Source of the DNA: Paenibacillus sp. SYP-B3998
GTDB taxonomy: Bacteria; Bacillota; Bacilli; Paenibacillales; NBRC-103111
Length of the DNA: 64,000 nt
NCBI RefSeq assembly: GCF_010820665.1
Contig: NZ_JAAIKC010000001.1
Span: forward strand, 620,001 to 684,000
Direction of reading: 5' to 3'
Program-made: the position numbers and the translations under genes
The notes under the pieces: generated by a model
The model's database searches: none
Seen by the model: only the letters and a program-made list of their open reading frames with translations
What the model was told of the DNA's origin: nothing
Shown: positions 35,452 to 44,627 of the stretch, in pieces
Position numbering within the stretch: position 1 is the first letter of the stretch
Layout of the letters: every line of letters starts with the position of its first letter

Positions 35452-37713
35452 TTATTTAGGGCGACGGAGCAAGCGAATAAAGAAGAATAATCCAATAAAG
35501 AAGATGACACCGATGACAGCTACTACCCAGATTAATGTTGTTTTGGATACGGGCTTAGTAGCAGGCGGAGCCTCTGGATTCGTTTTCTGCTCAGCTTTAA
35601 TGTCGAATGACAAAACCTCATTGGATTTGCTCATCACGACAACTTGGCTTGATTTCTGTTCGTTGTTGAGAAATTGAAGCAAGTTGGTATGTACAAAGCT
35701 ATCTTTCGCTTTTTTGTTATTTTCTCCAGGCTGGAAGACGGCCATGACACGTTCTTTATCCCACATCGAGGTTTGAATCCATGCGGCATAGTCCGTTGTT
35801 TCATTAATAATGTTGGAATTAGGTAAGTGCTGGAATTGCCCATTGCCAGAATTTACTAACAATTGATCCATATAGCTTTGAAGCGATACGAATGTATTGG
35901 GATTACCAATAACAATGACGTTGCGATCCTTAAGCTTTTTAGCGAGTTCAGGATCTTGATCTCGGACAATGTCTATTGCGCCATGGTTGGAAGACTGACT
36001 CGTCATTTCTCTAGTTAGAGTGGCTAACTGACTCAAAAAAGCACCATCAACGTCTTTTGGCAAAAGAAATACGGTATGATCAAGCCCTTGATCTCCGACA
36101 AAAGGAGCAGGCCAATTTTTGAAGCTAGTCTCCTTCTGAACCTCATGGGGAATCTGGATCGTACTATTTTTGTCGATGAATATCCATTTACCGTTATTTG
36201 ATTTTGGCCCGCACGCGTTGGTGTGCGTTTCATTTAAATGCGCCGAGAATGCCATAGTTAAAGTATTCGTTTTTGTTTCTTTCACGTAAGGGGCTAGCGG
36301 GATAGGAAGAAGAAAGCTATCATCTTCCTTTTTTGCTTTAACAATTTCCGCAAATGAAAATGTTTTGGGAATGTCATTAATGATCACTGTTAATCCTGCA
36401 GTCCCATTGGAGGCAACCGAGGCTGTGCTTTTGTTATCTTTGGAAACGATGATGTCGTTCTGCAAAAGTGAGGATACCCGCACTTTTAGTGTCAATTGAC
36501 TTTCTCCGGTCAGACTCCAGTATGAAGGAATCGTATAGGTCAAGCGGTCCGAATTAAGATTTGAATCATCAAGTTTAATGTTGGAAGTGCCTAGTGACTC
36601 AAATGTAATTGGTTTTATTGGGGTTACCGTTTCAGCTGCTCTTGTTGAAGTATCGATGACTAGATGATTTCCGGCTAGTTGATCAACAAAGTTTTTTTCA
36701 GTCAATAAATGAATGTGCTCCTTGATGATCTTATCGTCTGCCGCAGAAACAAGAAGAACTTGTTTAACCTCATTTTTAATTTGGTCTTTTACCGCAAAAG
36801 TATCCATGCTCAGCTGTTGGCCTTGCACCTGAATTTGATTAGCTTGTAGCATTTGTTTAATTGGCCCGCCCCAATCGCTGATACTGCCGAGAGCAATGGC
36901 TGGAATAAGGCGGCCTTTACTCAACCATTCGGATTCAGTCATGATTGGCGTAGATCTTTTAGTGGCGGTGTTCGATGAAAAATAAGTAGCGACCTGCATA
37001 GCCGAAGAAATTAAATCAGCTGAAGGATGATCTGGAAGCAAAACAGCCCCATACATTTCATCCTGTACACTTTGTTCTACAAATGGAAACGGGTAGTTCT
37101 TAAGCGCATCATTCGTCGTAAACGTTGTCGTTGTATTTAAGAAAATGGCAGTTGAACGATTGATTTTCACCCAATTCGCAGGATTTTCCTCATCGCTGCA
37201 TAGATCGTCAGAGACTGTGCTATGTTTGACAATCGTAACGTTATGGAAACCTGGTGTCACGTCTTCACTGCCTAAGAAAATTCTTTTTATAAGTCGGGAA
37301 CTTGTATCTTTGGTAAGAGAGATACTCTTAAGCGGCCTACCATCGATTGCTACCGTAATCGTAGAACTCGTAGGAAGGAGTAAATCTGAATAACTGATAT
37401 CCAAGTCGATATAACTGCCATCACTTACGTCAGCTTTTGGTACGCTATAAAATAACTGCTGTGTACTATCAACCCTCGTCATGGAGATATTTTCATTTGT
37501 TAGATGCGATAAGTACCCGGGGGAGGCGGATGAAACATTAGAGCTGAATGTAGCTTGAGAGCCGTCTTTCAAATAAGTTGCGGCGATATCCAACTTTTTC
37601 TCTAGGTTAGGATCAGTGCTTTCGGCGTAAACGGAGAGCAAAGGTTGGGTGGTAAGCTGTGCGGCTAGCAGACCTAAGCTGCTGCAGATAATTGTTTTGC
37701 GGTAGAAGTTCAT
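35452..37713 (-). CDS. ydaN: BcsB/YdaN-like cyclic di-GMP-linked polysaccharide synthesis protein
   Basis: 753 residues from the ATG behind AAAGGTGTTTGAACGA. Secretion signal at the N-terminus (MNFYRKTIICSSLGLLAAQLTTQPLLSVYA), a large extracytoplasmic region with BcsB-type carbohydrate-binding and flavodoxin-like folds (LPTSSTITVAIDGRPLKSISL, PGFHNVTIVKH), and a C-terminal membrane helix (TTLIWVVAVIGVIFFIGLFFFIRLLRRPK). In cellulose-type synthases this protein guides the glucan and anchors the synthase. It is last in the ydaJKLMN-like operon, 30 bases after the glycosyltransferase gene. The name follows gene order plus family, not a search. Confidence 0.85.
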   Translation of the reverse strand: MNFYRKTIICSSLGLLAAQLTTQPLLSVYAESTDPNLEKKLDIAATYLKDGSQATFSSNVSSASPGYLSHLTNENISMTRVDSTQQLFYSVPKADVSDGSYIDLDISYSDLLLPTSSTITVAIDGRPLKSISLTKDTSSRLIKRIFLGSEDVTPGFHNVTIVKHSTVSDDLCSDEENPANWVKINRSTAIFLNTTTTFTTNDALKNYPFPFVEQSVQDEMYGAVLLPDHPSADLISSAMQVATYFSSNTATKRSTPIMTESEWLSKGRLIPAIALGSISDWGGPIKQMLQANQIQVQGQQLSMDTFAVKDQIKNEVKQVLLVSAADDKIIKEHIHLLTEKNFVDQLAGNHLVIDTSTRAAETVTPIKPITFESLGTSNIKLDDSNLNSDRLTYTIPSYWSLTGESQLTLKVRVSSLLQNDIIVSKDNKSTASVASNGTAGLTVIINDIPKTFSFAEIVKAKKEDDSFLLPIPLAPYVKETKTNTLTMAFSAHLNETHTNACGPKSNNGKWIFIDKNSTIQIPHEVQKETSFKNWPAPFVGDQGLDHTVFLLPKDVDGAFLSQLATLTREMTSQSSNHGAIDIVRDQDPELAKKLKDRNVIVIGNPNTFVSLQSYMDQLLVNSGNGQFQHLPNSNIINETTDYAAWIQTSMWDKERVMAVFQPGENNKKAKDSFVHTNLLQFLNNEQKSSQVVVMSKSNEVLSFDIKAEQKTNPEAPPATKPVSKTTLIWVVAVIGVIFFIGLFFFIRLLRRPK

Positions 37714-37743
37714 TCGTTCAAACACCTTTCCTTGCAAATATAA

Positions 37744-39021
37744 TTAGGAGACGGATCCATCTTGCTTTTTCGTTTGTTGGAAGCGCTCCGTTTTGTACCA
37801 TTTGGTTTCTTGCTTCAGCAAAACACGCTTCATTTCCAAGAATAAGGAATAGAGGACTAGAAGAATCCAAAACTGTGAGTAAGTGAGGTACATGAGCGAT
37901 ACAATGAAAAAGTTTCGTATGTTGAGTTCTGTCTTTTCGATACCAAGAGCGATCATAACCTCGGTAATGTAAAGGAAGTAGGCCAAAATCCAGAGAATAA
38001 TCGAGACCATACCCACATTGAGATGGAGATCTACGAATAAATTGACAATAAATAAACAGTCAGAAACGATGACGCCGAAAAAGAAAAGGAAATAAGTGAA
38101 GAAGAAATAAATCAGGTCGAATATGATACTTTTCCGCTTCAGGGTAAATAGTTTCGCCATGAATTTAAGCACGACATACTGGTTACCTCGAGCCCAGCGT
38201 GTACGCTGTTTCCACCATACTTTCCATGTTTCAGGTTCTTGCTCCCAGGTGATGGCTGCAGGAAAGAAGCGAATGTGATACCCCATATTGTAGACACGAA
38301 TCGTAAGTTCCGTATCTTCTGCCAAGGCCTTCTCATCCCAACCGCCGAGCTCCTCAATAATGCTGCGCCTTATGGCAAAATTGGTCCCGGGGATGGTTGC
38401 TACATTAAACCAGTGAAAGCGACCGCCTTGCGCCATCCATTGGAAGCAAATCGTTTCAATATTAATAAAACGTGTCAGTAGGGTCTGAGCTGCATTGATG
38501 ACGCGGAACTTGCCAACAATGGCTCCTGCTTTTGGATCGTTAAGCATTGCAAGAACTAGATAGTACACGGCTTTACGTTCTGGTGTATTATCAGCATCAT
38601 AGACGACGATAATGTCACCCGTGGCATGTTTAAATCCGTGATTCAAGGCGCCAGACTTACCACCGCCAATGTTGGGTGGGACGAGATGAACGACTTTCAA
38701 TTGGGGATATCGGCTGGAGTAGCTGTCAGCGATCTCCCCGGTTCGATCCTTGGAATTGTCATTTATAATGATAATTTCCAACAAATCTTTTGGATATTCT
38801 AGCTTAAGCATTGCTTTAATCGTTCTTTCGATCACGACATCTTCATTATGTGCGGGGATCATAACGCTTACCTTAGGCCAGGGATGGTTCTTTTTCTCCC
38901 ATTCGGCAATTGGGCGCCGGTAGCGGAGATAATGCATATAACCACCCTGCATGAGAAACATATGGTACAACAGCATGAGCCATATGACGGTCAATGAGGC
39001 ATAAAACATAATATTAGCCAC
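37744..39021 (-). CDS. ydaM: Glycosyltransferase family 2 polysaccharide synthase (YdaM-like)
   Basis: A processive GT2 synthase: N-terminal membrane segment(s), a cytoplasmic GT-A domain with VSVMIPAHNEDVVIERTI, DAD (142-144) for UDP/metal, AEDTE (general base region, 234-238) and QRTRW (272-276; QxxRW motif), then four C-terminal membrane segments. The product is a beta-linked polysaccharide extruded through the membrane. GTG start is taken because GAGGAG lies ten bases upstream and the longer TTG frame begins within that site; the start overlaps the end of the preceding gene. Substrate sugar unknown. Confidence 0.85.
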   Translation of the reverse strand: MANIMFYASLTVIWLMLLYHMFLMQGGYMHYLRYRRPIAEWEKKNHPWPKVSVMIPAHNEDVVIERTIKAMLKLEYPKDLLEIIIINDNSKDRTGEIADSYSSRYPQLKVVHLVPPNIGGGKSGALNHGFKHATGDIIVVYDADNTPERKAVYYLVLAMLNDPKAGAIVGKFRVINAAQTLLTRFINIETICFQWMAQGGRFHWFNVATIPGTNFAIRRSIIEELGGWDEKALAEDTELTIRVYNMGYHIRFFPAAITWEQEPETWKVWWKQRTRWARGNQYVVLKFMAKLFTLKRKSIIFDLIYFFFTYFLFFFGVIVSDCLFIVNLFVDLHLNVGMVSIILWILAYFLYITEVMIALGIEKTELNIRNFFIVSLMYLTYSQFWILLVLYSLFLEMKRVLLKQETKWYKTERFQQTKKQDGSVS

Positions 39022-40801
39022 TGATGTTTCGCTCCTCAAATAATTGTTTGCGTAGGTTCATCCTCATGCTAAAGGTGTAAAGGATAAAAAGCAGAACCAT
39101 AATCGTCACGAGTATAGCAATGCCCCAGAGGATCACTTCTACGCTTCCTAAACGTTTAATGGTTTGCACCACCTGTTGTTGTTCCGAGTGGGGTGAGGCA
39201 TTCCTGTAATTGATTTGTCCCTGCGGGTCAGTAGTGATTGTAAGATTAGGCGTACGGACAGAAGCATTCATTTTCCTTAAATCCAGCCAATTCAAATTCG
39301 GGATATGCTCGACATGCGAGATAAGGGTTTCTAATTTATCCAAGCCCAGGTAAGGGTGATAAAACATGCCCAACATGCCATCTTGGATGAATAGCATTTC
39401 ACTTATTTTTTGATCTAAATCGGACTCGGGTGTGAGGGATGTGTTGTCATAGAAACCGATCGTTTCTGGAAGCAAAGTCATACCATGTAGAAAAGTTGGC
39501 GCTGATTGATATGGCGATACGCCCATGTGTTCCCAATCATTATCACTAATCTGTGTTTGGCCAAGCAGATAGTTGAAGTAATGCGAAACAATTTCATAGC
39601 CGGCTTGGCTCATTACATAGTGAGGCGCTTCAAAGCCAAGCGGGTACAAGCCCAGGTCCGTTAACTCTCGGATGCCACTTTCAATTCTGCTATTGACATA
39701 GGTTTCCTCAAAGGCCTGTAGTCCCTCCATGTAAGAGTCATAGTGATCCTTGGAAGAAAACTCAAATCGTTTCTTCACTTTTGTATCGCTATCCGAAGGA
39801 CCCCAGATGGGGGTGTTATTTCTTACATCCCAGAACTCGAATCCTTCTCCTGTCTCCGTTGACCTGTATTGATGGGTGTACCCGTGCAGGAGTATACTTG
39901 CGCCGCGATCTTGAAGATAGCGTAATACCTCAACGATTTGCGGCGAATCTGACAAATGGTACTGCTTCTTCGTTTCCGGGTTTGTATAAACCGGAATGAG
40001 CGCTATCATGAAGGGAATCCCTTTATCAGCCAAATAATCGCCAGTTTCCTTTAACAGCTTAGGATCAGACTGGGGGTGAACGTCTTCCAGTCGAATAGAG
40101 GCCAGACGTTCGGAACGTAGTGGTTTGCCGAAAAAACTCGCAAGTCCTTCGCTTAAGTATAAGTTGAATGGGTTGTATAGGTTATGTGATGCATAATAAG
40201 CGCTGTTTTCGTATTGGATAAATAAAGGAAAGGAGAGATCGCCCCTCCACCCTTGAAAAAGGGTAGTTCCTTGTTTCAACTCGACTTGAGTAATTGGATA
40301 ATTGACCTCAAGCAGTTGAAAAATCGGTTCTTTAGTCGACGGGTCAACCTTAGAAATTTGATTAATGGCGGTTTCAGATCGAGTTGTCATGAAAGAGAAA
40401 CGTGAACTGAGCTGATCCACATTTTCTCCTATGGCTAGGGTCTGTCCTTTAAATTCAGTAATAAGCTGAATGGTTGGTGCCGGGAGCTTTTTGGCTATAC
40501 CACCGTAATAGACCAGATGCGTAATGTTTTGCAAATCGTTGCTCGTCACGGATTCATCTTCTTTAAAAGAAACGTTTTGCGCAAACTGTCCTAGCAACAA
40601 ATCTAATAATCTAACCGACTCGTTGATTGAATCAGAGTCGGCTGAATAGATAACCAGTACCTTAGGATCGATTGGATTGGGACTGTTAGAGAATGCTGTG
40701 CTCATAGGTAGAAGTGTGAAGCTGGAAATGATGAACAAGCTAGTAAAGACCCAAAGACGTTTTAGGTTATTGCATATATGCTTCAAGTTCTTGCTTTGCA
40801 T
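39014..40801 (-). CDS. ydaL: DUF2334 polysaccharide deacetylase-like membrane protein (YdaL-like)
   Basis: 595 residues. A signal/anchor segment lies at ~15-37 and a membrane segment near the C-terminus (VEVILWGIAILVTIMVLLFILYTF), so the bulk is extracellular. SIRLEDVHP and LLHGYTHQY are the NodB-like metal motifs of DUF2334. It may remove acetyl groups from the exported polymer; enzymatic activity is inferred. The ATG used follows CGGAGTTGATTGAAA; its 5' end overlaps the degenerate GGDEF gene and its 3' end overlaps the synthase gene. Confidence 0.82.
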   Translation of the reverse strand: MQSKNLKHICNNLKRLWVFTSLFIISSFTLLPMSTAFSNSPNPIDPKVLVIYSADSDSINESVRLLDLLLGQFAQNVSFKEDESVTSNDLQNITHLVYYGGIAKKLPAPTIQLITEFKGQTLAIGENVDQLSSRFSFMTTRSETAINQISKVDPSTKEPIFQLLEVNYPITQVELKQGTTLFQGWRGDLSFPLFIQYENSAYYASHNLYNPFNLYLSEGLASFFGKPLRSERLASIRLEDVHPQSDPKLLKETGDYLADKGIPFMIALIPVYTNPETKKQYHLSDSPQIVEVLRYLQDRGASILLHGYTHQYRSTETGEGFEFWDVRNNTPIWGPSDSDTKVKKRFEFSSKDHYDSYMEGLQAFEETYVNSRIESGIRELTDLGLYPLGFEAPHYVMSQAGYEIVSHYFNYLLGQTQISDNDWEHMGVSPYQSAPTFLHGMTLLPETIGFYDNTSLTPESDLDQKISEMLFIQDGMLGMFYHPYLGLDKLETLISHVEHIPNLNWLDLRKMNASVRTPNLTITTDPQGQINYRNASPHSEQQQVVQTIKRLGSVEVILWGIAILVTIMVLLFILYTFSMRMNLRKQLFEERNISG

Positions 40802-41621
40802 TTTCAATCAACTCCGAGTAATCATTCATTTCACGTTTGAAACTGGCAGCGCCGAAAGAAAGTGTAAGGGTAACTTCTTTTTTTCCATTGGCGAGTTTAT
40901 GGTACTTGAGTAATTCCTCGATTTTATCAAGCACGAACTGGACGTTTTCTTCGCCTGTATTAAATAAAATCGTTGCAAACATGTCGTCTTCCACTCTAAA
41001 CTTGCGATCACTTATCCGTGTTTGTTTCCACAAAACATCCGAAAGCGACTTGATCAAATGCTTTTTCTCTTCCGGACCATACAATTTTTCATACTCTTTA
41101 AAGTACTTAAACTGAATCAGAAGGAGTGTGAAGGGTGTATTCGTGCGTATGGATCGCTTAAATTCCTCTTCTAGTTCCAAATGAAACCTTTTCTTGTTAT
41201 CAAATCCAGTCGCTTCGTCAATCGTGACAAGCTCATCGAATTTGCTTACCATTTCTTTGTGTTCGTTAACTATTGTGACACTCCATCTGTGAAGAAGCCC
41301 GCTAATTAAGGCAGAAGCGCCTATGGCGATCATCCAAATAACAATCTCTTTAACTGATAATATAGTTACCGATGAGAAGAACACATTCCAGATGAGCACA
41401 GAGCCGAGTAGAAACATGGCAGAAAGACTGATCCCCAACCCAAGCAGTAGTCCACCAAGCATACTTACCCAAGAAATGATAAGGACACTCGCAAAAAGAG
41501 TCAGTGTTATCCAAGGAATCGTAGTAAACCCATTCGCATATAAGGTTAATGCCACGATGAAGAGTAAGAAAATACTCTGAATAATGAAGAAGGGTTTCGT
41601 ATTATTGTAAAATCCTTGCAT
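40767..41621 (-). CDS. ydaK: Degenerate GGDEF protein with intact I-site (YdaK-like c-di-GMP receptor)
   Basis: 284 residues: four membrane segments (~10-110), then a GGDEF-fold domain (TIDEATGFDNKKRFHLELEEEFKR and LLLIQFKYFKEYEKLYG). The catalytic motif is EDDMF (211-215) instead of GGDEF, so it is almost certainly unable to make c-di-GMP. The inhibitory-site motif RISD (202-205) is retained exactly five residues before it, the spacing seen in working cyclases. B. subtilis YdaK is a degenerate GGDEF protein known to bind c-di-GMP. Here it should switch the synthase on. AGAAAGGAAG precedes the ATG. Confidence 0.88.
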   Translation of the reverse strand: MQGFYNNTKPFFIIQSIFLLFIVALTLYANGFTTIPWITLTLFASVLIISWVSMLGGLLLGLGISLSAMFLLGSVLIWNVFFSSVTILSVKEIVIWMIAIGASALISGLLHRWSVTIVNEHKEMVSKFDELVTIDEATGFDNKKRFHLELEEEFKRSIRTNTPFTLLLIQFKYFKEYEKLYGPEEKKHLIKSLSDVLWKQTRISDRKFRVEDDMFATILFNTGEENVQFVLDKIEELLKYHKLANGKKEVTLTLSFGAASFKREMNDYSELIENAKQELEAYMQ

Positions 41622-42750
41622 TATAAAGCTTCCTTTCTGCTAATAAAGGGACAAGATTATCAAAAATATGAGTATCCACTGGTTGATAATTCATGTAACC
41701 GCCGTAGTATTCGCTAGTTGGATTAAGGGTTTGGAAACGAATCATACGGTAATAGAGATCTTTTGCAAACTCGCTATCATTGTGTTCCAACGCGCAAAGA
41801 ATGGCCAACCCGTATACAGAAGGGGATTCAAATTCAACGGCTCGTTTTTTTGTAGTGATGTCATACTTACCATATAAAATTGAATCGTCTTGAAAGGATT
41901 TCTTCAAGAAAGACCAAAACTCTGAATCTTTTTGTCCGAATTTGGCTGTAGAATATTCAACGAAGAGTTGATCCAGTAAGTTAACCTGATCATGATATTC
42001 ATAAGTGCCCTCGTTCACATGATAATTGAATGGATAAAACCCATTGTTCAAAGGTAGATTGATCATGAATTTCTTCGTTTTTTGGTACGCATCTTCGGTT
42101 ATTTTGCTTTGTTCGTAAAGATTGACGATGGAGAAAGCATCTAAATAAGCGATTGTGATGACATTACTAGGCCACTCCTTCGAATAATCATAAAAATCCC
42201 TGAACGTGTTGTTTACGTATTGTCTTTTGAGGATACTTCTTGTGATGGTGTCTGCTGTTTTCTTGAAATCGGCATCTTCCCATTTAGTTCCAGCGCTGTA
42301 AAGGTCGTATGTAATACGCAAATCATCAACAAGTGCATTCGTTGTAACTGGTTTTCCGTTTGGATTGACCTTCCAAGCGATCCAACCATCAGACTTCATA
42401 AAGCTGTTTTTAATAACTTCGGCATTTTTACGAAATAATGTTAGATCTCCCTTTTCGTAAGCATATTGAAGCCAGAGCCCCATGGATTCCGATAAAGCGT
42501 CGTGACCAACCGCTGTTTGCGGATCTGTCGTTTTATTGGATTTCAAATTCGTTCTTAATGTTCCATTCGCATTCAGCATATGGGAAAGAATGAATTGCTC
42601 TCCGGGAAGTACACGTTCTATTGATTCTGTGCTCTGCGAATTCACATCGGTTACTGCTAAGTACTTATGATCCAATGGTAGGAGGTCGTATATGACTATA
42701 GCACTAGAAACTATACTAAAACTGAACAAGGCTTTTTTGAATAATGTCAT
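41602..42750 (-). CDS. ydaJ: Glycosyl hydrolase family 8-like protein (YdaJ-like)
   Basis: 382 residues from the ATG behind GGGGGATCAA. N-terminal hydrophobic signal/anchor (FKKALFSFSIVSSAIVIYDLL), then an (alpha/alpha)6 GH8 fold with the catalytic Glu88 in DALSESMGLWLQYAYEKGD, and a likely base Asp in NALVDDLRITYDLY. GH8 proteins (BcsZ and YdaJ types) trim the nascent exopolysaccharide during secretion. First gene of the operon; it overlaps the GGDEF gene by 20 bases. Confidence 0.85.
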   Translation of the reverse strand: MTLFKKALFSFSIVSSAIVIYDLLPLDHKYLAVTDVNSQSTESIERVLPGEQFILSHMLNANGTLRTNLKSNKTTDPQTAVGHDALSESMGLWLQYAYEKGDLTLFRKNAEVIKNSFMKSDGWIAWKVNPNGKPVTTNALVDDLRITYDLYSAGTKWEDADFKKTADTITRSILKRQYVNNTFRDFYDYSKEWPSNVITIAYLDAFSIVNLYEQSKITEDAYQKTKKFMINLPLNNGFYPFNYHVNEGTYEYHDQVNLLDQLFVEYSTAKFGQKDSEFWSFLKKSFQDDSILYGKYDITTKKRAVEFESPSVYGLAILCALEHNDSEFAKDLYYRMIRFQTLNPTSEYYGGYMNYQPVDTHIFDNLVPLLAERKLYNARILQ

Positions 42751-42779
42751 TTGATCCCCCAAAAAGATATATTTAATAA

Positions 42780-42808
42780 ATTTTAAAGGTGTTTAGAATG
42801 ATATGCAA
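42780..42808 (-). promoter_or_regulatory. Candidate sigma-A promoter of the exopolysaccharide operon
   Basis: On the minus strand TTGCAT and TAAAAT are 17 bases apart, placed about 30 bases before the ydaJ-like ATG. Confidence 0.5.
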
Positions 42809-43001
42809 CTGGAAAAAAGTGGGTTTGCATAGTTCTTTATAACTACTAAGAAGAAATTAAAGCGAAAAATAGGCCTTTATGACTGTAATTGTTGTGGACT
42901 TAGGTCTTTGTGGTTAGTGGATATTCCCGTGTTTAGCGTGTGTAATTTCGTTTAACCATTTTCTCTATTTGTATATCGTACACGTTAAAGGGGGATAATT
43001 A

Positions 43002-43031
43002 TTGACTTAGGAACTAGCCATTTATTATAAT
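43002..43031 (+). promoter_or_regulatory. Candidate sigma-A promoter of the UPF0303 gene
   Basis: TTGACT and a perfect TATAAT separated by 18 bases, ending 52 bases before the ATG. The rest of the ~330-base divergent region shows no other clear element. Confidence 0.65.
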
Positions 43032-43083
43032 TCAATTAGTTCATTCAATGGATTTATAAATAAAACACGGAAAGAGGCTTTCT

Positions 43084-43560
43084 ATGGATGAGACGCAAAT
43101 TTTATTAACTCAATTAAAAAGAGAAGAAGATATTTTAAAGTTCGACGTATTTACGAATGAAACGGCGCTACAATTAGGTGCGAAATTCGTTGAAGTGGCT
43201 CTGGAGAGAAAACTTCCGGTTGCGATTGATATTTCCAGAGGTGATTTGCAGCTTTTTCGCGCCGCATTGCCGAATTCTACGAAAGATACGGATAGTTGGA
43301 TAAGAAAAAAGAATCGTGTCGTGAATCATTTTTTTCAGAGCTCTTATCGAGTAGGCACTCATATGAAGCAATTACACATGAGCATGCAGGATTATGCTTT
43401 ACTAGATCCAATGGAATATGCGGCTAACGGAGGCGCCTTTCCGATCTTCGTTGACCGTGTGGGCTTTATTGGCACCATTACGGTAGCGGGGCTTTCACAA
43501 GAAGAGGATCACGAACTCGTTATAACGGTTTTAAAACAATTTCTGAATAAGGATGTTTAA
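43084..43560 (+). CDS. UPF0303/HbpS-like heme-degrading domain protein
   Basis: 158 residues matching the UPF0303/GlcG-HbpS fold: KFVEVALERKLPVAIDISRGDLQLFRAALPNSTKDTDSWIRKKNRVVNHFFQSSYRVG and the C-terminal GGAFPIFVDRVGFIGTITVAGLSQEEDHELVITVL. Some related proteins bind or degrade heme; a heme role here is only family-based. No signal peptide. AAAGAGG precedes the ATG. Confidence 0.85.
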   Translation: MDETQILLTQLKREEDILKFDVFTNETALQLGAKFVEVALERKLPVAIDISRGDLQLFRAALPNSTKDTDSWIRKKNRVVNHFFQSSYRVGTHMKQLHMSMQDYALLDPMEYAANGGAFPIFVDRVGFIGTITVAGLSQEEDHELVITVLKQFLNKDV

Positions 43561-43602
43561 AAGCACGCAGCCAGTCTCAACATGAGGCTGGCTGCGTGCT
43601 TT
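43560..43602. terminator. Perfect bidirectional hairpin terminator
   Basis: AAAGCACGCAGCCAG and CTGGCTGCGTGCTTT are exact 15-bp inverted copies with a 13-base loop. Serves the UPF0303 gene and the convergent aldo/keto reductase gene. Confidence 0.85.
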
Positions 43603-43617
43603 ACGGATGATCATCAA

Positions 43618-44610
43618 TTACCCATTTAAAATGGCATTAATGGTTTGGAGCTCGCTTTCACTAAAATCCAAATTGTTGATAGCGGCCACATTTTCTTCAA
43701 TCTGGCTTACTCTGCTGGCGCCTACGAGTGCTGAAGTAACATGGTTACCACGCAAAACCCAAGCAATTGCCATTTGAGCCAGGGATTGATCTCTAGCTGC
43801 TGCAAGCTCATTAAGCTTACGGGTTTTACTTAAGATGTCTTCGGTGATGTGCTCTGGTTTTAAAAATCTGCTTCCGCTTGCCGCTCTTGAATCCGCTGGG
43901 ATTTCCGATAAATACTTATTCGTTAAAATCCCTTGGGCTAATGGGAAGAAAGCAATGCTTCCTACACCTTCATCCTCAAGCAAGTCGAGCAAACCATCCT
44001 CAACCGTACGATCAAGCATGGAATAAGCGGGTTGATGGATTAAACAAGGCGTTCCCAGTTTATTTAGCGCATCAATTGCTGCTTTGGATTCGTTCACATC
44101 GTACGAAGAAATTCCTACGTACAAAGCCTTACCTTGTCGGACGAGTAAGTCGAGTGCGCCCATCGTTTCTTCGATAGGTGTGTTGGGATCAGGTCTGTGG
44201 TGATAGTAAATGTCGACGTAGTCAAGGCCTAGACGCTTGAGACTTTGATCCAGACTTGCTACTAGATATTTCTTAGAACCCTCGTCTCCGTAAGGTCCTG
44301 GCCACATATCCCACCCTGCTTTCGTAGAAATGATCATTTCATCGCGGTGAGAAGCGAAATCAAGTTTGATGATCTTGCCGAGTGTTTCTTCTGAAGAACC
44401 TCCCGGCCAACCGTAGTTATTCGCAACGTCGAAATGGGTGATGCCTAAATCGAAAGCACGGCGAACCATCTCGCGGCAGTTGTTGAATACGAAGCCGTCT
44501 CCGAAATTATGCCATAGCCCAAGTGAGATGGCAGGCAGCTTTAAGCCGCTTTTGCCGCACCTATTATATTTCATGTCTGCATATCTTTGTAGGCTTGGTT
44601 GATAGATCAT
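43618..44610 (-). CDS. Aldo/keto reductase (YghZ/GpeA-like)
   Basis: 330 residues with the AKR tetrad in context: Asp in THFDVANNYGWPGGSS (with Tyr), Lys in IISTKAGWDMWPGPYG, His in VDIYYHHRPDPNTP. The motif WPGPYGDEGSKKYLVASLDQSLKRLGLDYVDIYYHHRPD is very close to the L-glyceraldehyde-3-phosphate reductase subgroup (YghZ). NADPH-dependent carbonyl reduction in the cytoplasm; could detoxify methylglyoxal or act in sugar metabolism. GAGGAGG precedes the ATG. It lies 17 bases after the GH18-like gene on the same strand and may be cotranscribed. Confidence 0.85.
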   Translation of the reverse strand: MIYQPSLQRYADMKYNRCGKSGLKLPAISLGLWHNFGDGFVFNNCREMVRRAFDLGITHFDVANNYGWPGGSSEETLGKIIKLDFASHRDEMIISTKAGWDMWPGPYGDEGSKKYLVASLDQSLKRLGLDYVDIYYHHRPDPNTPIEETMGALDLLVRQGKALYVGISSYDVNESKAAIDALNKLGTPCLIHQPAYSMLDRTVEDGLLDLLEDEGVGSIAFFPLAQGILTNKYLSEIPADSRAASGSRFLKPEHITEDILSKTRKLNELAAARDQSLAQMAIAWVLRGNHVTSALVGASRVSQIEENVAAINNLDFSESELQTINAILNG

Positions 44611-44627
44611 GTCTTAATGCCTCCTCT

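Noticed and set aside
43560..43602. 15-bp perfect inverted repeat as an attachment site
   Set aside because: It lies between convergent genes in a terminator position, with no integrase nearby.
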